Shown here: piece after piece, positions 6,247 to 8,263 of the stretch | How the letters are laid out: each line of letters starts with the position of its first letter | How positions within the stretch are numbered: the first letter of the stretch is position 1 | Source of the DNA: a bacterium | Lineage (GTDB): Bacteria > JAMCPX01 | Assembly (NCBI GenBank): GCA_021800575.1 | Contig: JAJYYW010000030.1 | Coordinates: 1,398 to 9,660 of the forward strand | Direction: 5' to 3' | DNA length: 8,263 nucleotides | Notes under the pieces: model-generated | Seen by the model: the letters and a program-made list of their open reading frames with translations, nothing else | What the model was told of the DNA's origin: nothing | Databases searched by the model: none | Made by a program: the position numbers and the translations under genes

Positions 6247-7031
6247 CGGGGCTCCTGTTTTCCGGAACCAGGGGTATCTTCCCGGGTGCGGCGCCTTTCC
6301 CATGCCTTGGCGTACTTCATAAAAACATGGAAGGCTGACACGCCTGCCGCCACAAACCCCTGCACGCCGTCAAGGAATCCCCGTTTCATGATATACATTT
6401 TGACAAACATGCCGGCCGGGTGCAGGAGCATGTCTGACCACGCTGCGGTCCGCCCGGTCCTGATGAGCTCGCCGGCTGCAGCGTCCGTAAAATAATCGAG
6501 TTTCCTGAGGTGGTGCGACAGGCTCCTGAACGAATAGTGCAGGATGTCCCCGTGCAGGGCGCAGACCTTGCCGTTTACCCGGAGACTGTCATGGGGTTCG
6601 AGCCCTCCCCATGTCCCCGTACCGTTCCGGACAAGCCGGACCTTCCGGTCCGGGTACCAGCCGGAATGAAGCATCCATCTGCCCAGGTACCAGGTCTTCC
6701 GGGGCATGGAGTACGCGGCGCAATCAGGGTTCCCGGACGCTATCGCGTTTCGGATCTCGGCCTGCAGGTGTTCGGAAACCTGCTCGTCGGCATCGAGGGA
6801 CAATATCCAATCCTTCGTGGCGAGCGACAGCCCGTAATTTTTCTGCGGTATAAAACCGTCCCAGTGCCTGCTGAAGATCCGGTCCGTGTATGCCCTGCAC
6901 AGCTCGACCGTTTTGTCCGTGCTGAATGCATCGACCACGATGATCTCGTCCGCCCACGCAACGGACGCAAGACACGGCCCGATCCTGTCCTGTTCGTTCT
7001 GGGTAACGATGACGACGGACAGCCCTGCCAT
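6243..7031 (-). CDS. Glycosyltransferase family 2 protein, WaaE/KdtX-like (LPS core beta-glucosyltransferase type)
   Basis: 262 residues, GT-A fold. It begins with LSVVIVTQNEQDRI (4-17), the nucleotide-sugar binding strand, then ADEIIVVDAFSTDKT (27-41), and has the metal-binding DxD in SLDADEQV (78-85; D80, D82). Later elements match the WaaE/KdtX subgroup: GWYPDRKVRLVR (124-135), GGLEPHDSL (142-150) and the C-terminal FVKMYIMKRGFLDGVQGFVAA (209-229), an amphipathic or membrane-associated segment. Relatives add a beta-linked glucose to the inner-core heptose of LPS; the same activity here is inferred. The gene starts 2 bp after the upstream GT9 stop with only a weak GGGGTTGG purine stretch, so translation is probably coupled. 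Its stop overlaps the GTG of the GT4 gene. Confidence 0.9.
   Translation of the reverse strand: MAGLSVVIVTQNEQDRIGPCLASVAWADEIIVVDAFSTDKTVELCRAYTDRIFSRHWDGFIPQKNYGLSLATKDWILSLDADEQVSEHLQAEIRNAIASGNPDCAAYSMPRKTWYLGRWMLHSGWYPDRKVRLVRNGTGTWGGLEPHDSLRVNGKVCALHGDILHYSFRSLSHHLRKLDYFTDAAAGELIRTGRTAAWSDMLLHPAGMFVKMYIMKRGFLDGVQGFVAAGVSAFHVFMKYAKAWERRRTREDTPGSGKQEPR
6252..6257 (-). promoter_or_regulatory. Ribosome binding site fixing the GTG start of the GT4 gene
   Basis: CAGGAG on the minus strand, 5 nt upstream of GTG 6244-6246 and inside the end of the GT2 gene. This decides the start in favour of GTG over the ATG at 6301-6303. Confidence 0.7.
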
Positions 7032-7033
7032 AG

Positions 7034-8047
7034 CTATGCCAACCCCGCACGTGATGTCCGGGCATCACCGAGGATCCTGTTGACAGCGGATTCAACCTCG
7101 TCGACCGTAATGTCCTCCATACACCCGAAGTGCCCCTCGCTGCACCTTTCGGTCCCGTGCAGGCTGCACGGCCTGCAGGCCAGTGCTTTCTCGATCACCA
7201 CGCACCTGCTGCACGAGGGAAAGAATCCGAACTCCCGGGTGGTCGGTCCGAACAGGGCAACCAGCGGCGTTCCACCCGCCTCCGCGAGATGCATCAGCCC
7301 GGTATCACCGCTGACGAACACGTCCATCGAAGCCAGCGCATACGCCGTTTCCCGGAGCGTATAATCCGCAGTGTCCAGTACCTTGAACTCCCCGCTGCGC
7401 AGAAGGGCCGCACGGTCCCGCTCATCTCCCTTGCCGAACACGAACACGACATCCGGACGTCCGGCCTCGATCCTGTGCGCAAGCTCCACGTACCGTCCGA
7501 TGTTCCATTTTTTTGTGCTCCACCGGGCACCCGGTGCAATGCCGACGGTCTTGCCCCGGTAAGCACCCACGGCGTGCAGAAGAGCGGCGCCCTGCTGCTT
7601 CTCCGCGCTGCCGAGGGTAAACCACGGTGCTTCCGGGATTGCCGACAGATCAAACGTATCCAGGTATCTCCGGAGCACAGACGGAAACGACGAGATACGT
7701 ATACCCGTGCTGACAAATAACCTGCGCGAAAACGCGCCTTTCCGGTACCGCTTCCTGGTCCGTGCTTTCAACAACGGCATCATCACGGTGGTCCTGAGAC
7801 TCGCGTGCAGGTCCGCAATGATATCGTATCCCTCCTGGTTCACACGCCTGATAAACGGTGCGAGTCCTGTGTTGTCCAGGTACAGGACACTGTCGAAGGG
7901 ATCCGGCGGTGTTAACAGGCCTCTGTACTCAAGCTTGGTGCCAAGGTCAACGGACGCTCCCGGAAACGCGCGTCTGACAGCCTGTGCGACCGGCATGGTC
8001 AGGATGATATCCCCGAGGGAACTGAATCTCAAGAGCAGAATTCTCAT
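7034..8047 (-). CDS. Glycosyltransferase family 9 protein (ADP-heptose:LPS heptosyltransferase)
   Basis: 337 residues. The opening MRILLLRFSSLGDIILTMPVAQAVRRAFP is a classic heptosyltransferase start, with Asp13 matching the catalytic Asp of WaaC. The linker to the second domain has GIAPGARWSTKKWNIGRYVELA (169-190), with lysines 179/180 before Trp181 at the donor phosphate site. The C-domain has VSGDTGLMHLAEAGGTPLVALFGPT (245-269), the standard ADP-heptose binding signature including His253. A cysteine-rich tail follows (C291, C294, C302, C309). It should add L-glycero-D-manno-heptose to Kdo or to a previous heptose at the cytoplasmic membrane face. WaaC or WaaF cannot be chosen from sequence alone. 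Its ATG overlaps the stop of the radical SAM gene by 4 bp and no Shine-Dalgarno is seen, so translation probably depends on coupling. Confidence 0.92.
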   Translation of the reverse strand: MRILLLRFSSLGDIILTMPVAQAVRRAFPGASVDLGTKLEYRGLLTPPDPFDSVLYLDNTGLAPFIRRVNQEGYDIIADLHASLRTTVMMPLLKARTRKRYRKGAFSRRLFVSTGIRISSFPSVLRRYLDTFDLSAIPEAPWFTLGSAEKQQGAALLHAVGAYRGKTVGIAPGARWSTKKWNIGRYVELAHRIEAGRPDVVFVFGKGDERDRAALLRSGEFKVLDTADYTLRETAYALASMDVFVSGDTGLMHLAEAGGTPLVALFGPTTREFGFFPSCSRCVVIEKALACRPCSLHGTERCSEGHFGCMEDITVDEVESAVNRILGDARTSRAGLA

Positions 8048-8263
8048 CGCTTGAAAAGGTTGGCCCAGAACGTGTTGCTCTGAAAGACGAATTCATTGCA
8101 CCGGCTGCAGATCGGTATCTCGTGATACCTGCCCTCGAGGTGCAGCTGCCGCAATGATTCCATCTTCGCGCCGCGCCAGATCTCCTCTATGGTCTGCTCC
8201 AGGATGTTGCCCACAACAATCGATGCATTGAAGTCCATACAGCAGAACGCTATACTGCCGTTG
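8044..8263 (-). CDS. Radical SAM/SPASM-domain protein, C-terminal end (cut by window edge)
   Basis: Only the last 72 residues are visible; the frame continues past the window edge without a start. The fragment reads AFCCMDFNASIVVGN at residues 5-19, then TIEEIWRGAKMESLRQLH (24-41), then IPICSRCNEF (49-58). This C-C-x-D...G-N-I...IW...C-x2-C pattern is typical of the SPASM region that binds an extra Fe-S cluster in radical SAM proteins. The CX3SAM triad itself would be off the window, so the radical SAM assignment is inferred from the tail. It is the first visible gene of the LPS glycosyltransferase operon and overlaps the next gene by 4 bp (ATGA). Substrate unknown; a modification of an envelope sugar or peptide is only a guess from context. 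Confidence 0.72.
   Translation of the reverse strand, partial: NGSIAFCCMDFNASIVVGNILEQTIEEIWRGAKMESLRQLHLEGRYHEIPICSRCNEFVFQSNTFWANLFKR

Noticed and set aside
6244..6303. ATG at 6301-6303 as the start of the GT4 gene
   Set aside because: The GTG at 6244-6246 has a better ribosome binding site, a 4-bp overlap with the upstream stop and the expected N-terminal strand.
5077..6495. A 472-codon open frame on the plus strand antisense to the GT4 and GT2 genes
   Set aside because: It has no recognisable motif and crosses a gene boundary on the opposite strand. Long antisense frames are common in GC-rich genes, and the minus strand holds clear GT4 and GT2 motifs.
6510..7364. A 284-codon plus-strand open frame opposite the GT2 and GT9 genes
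   Set aside because: Proline- and arginine-rich composition with no family features; it is the shadow of two well-supported minus-strand glycosyltransferases.
1..8263. Mobile element, prophage, CRISPR or defence island
   Set aside because: No transposase, integrase, direct-repeat array, toxin-antitoxin or nuclease-helicase genes are visible; all genes are housekeeping or envelope types with uniform GC-rich codon use.

Overview
The window looks like chromosomal DNA of a Gram-negative bacterium. It is GC-rich and gene-dense, and carries a cluster of lipopolysaccharide (LPS) core glycosyltransferases, which implies an outer membrane. The lineage cannot be fixed from sequence alone. The mix of genes would suit a Nitrospirota- or Desulfobacterota-like organism, but this is a low-confidence guess. 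Every gene belongs to a recognisable family. There are no tRNA or rRNA genes, insertion sequences, CRISPR arrays or prophage genes, and no gap between genes exceeds about 113 bp.

Plus-strand block (1-2688): the 3' part of an alpha-D-phosphohexomutase (phosphoglucomutase/phosphomannomutase type), then yicC (RNase-type YicC/YloC protein), then gmk (guanylate kinase). The mutase and yicC overlap by 4 bp (ATGA) and gmk follows after 40 bp, so the three look like one transcription unit. A strong inverted repeat at the gmk stop codon (2672-2703) marks the point where this block meets the convergent block.

Minus-strand block (8263 down to 2742): read in its own direction, the order is the C-terminal end of a radical SAM/SPASM protein, a GT9 heptosyltransferase, a GT2 WaaE/KdtX-like glycosyltransferase, a GT4 glycosyltransferase, a second GT9 heptosyltransferase, a small four-helix membrane protein of the 'small multi-drug export' (COG2426) type, and, after a 113-bp gap with a possible promoter, a membrane-anchored DsbA-like thioredoxin-fold protein. 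The first six genes are separated by -4, +2, -4, +9 and +32 bp, which strongly suggests a polycistronic LPS-core operon. Four glycosyltransferases of three families could sequentially extend the inner and outer core. The phosphohexomutase on the other strand could supply hexose-1-phosphate for the same nucleotide-sugar pools.

No clearly new system is visible. The points most worth checking are the coupling of a radical SAM/SPASM protein to a heptosyltransferase, the COG2426-type membrane protein at the end of the glycosyltransferase operon, and the GTG start that corrects the N-terminus of the GT4 gene.
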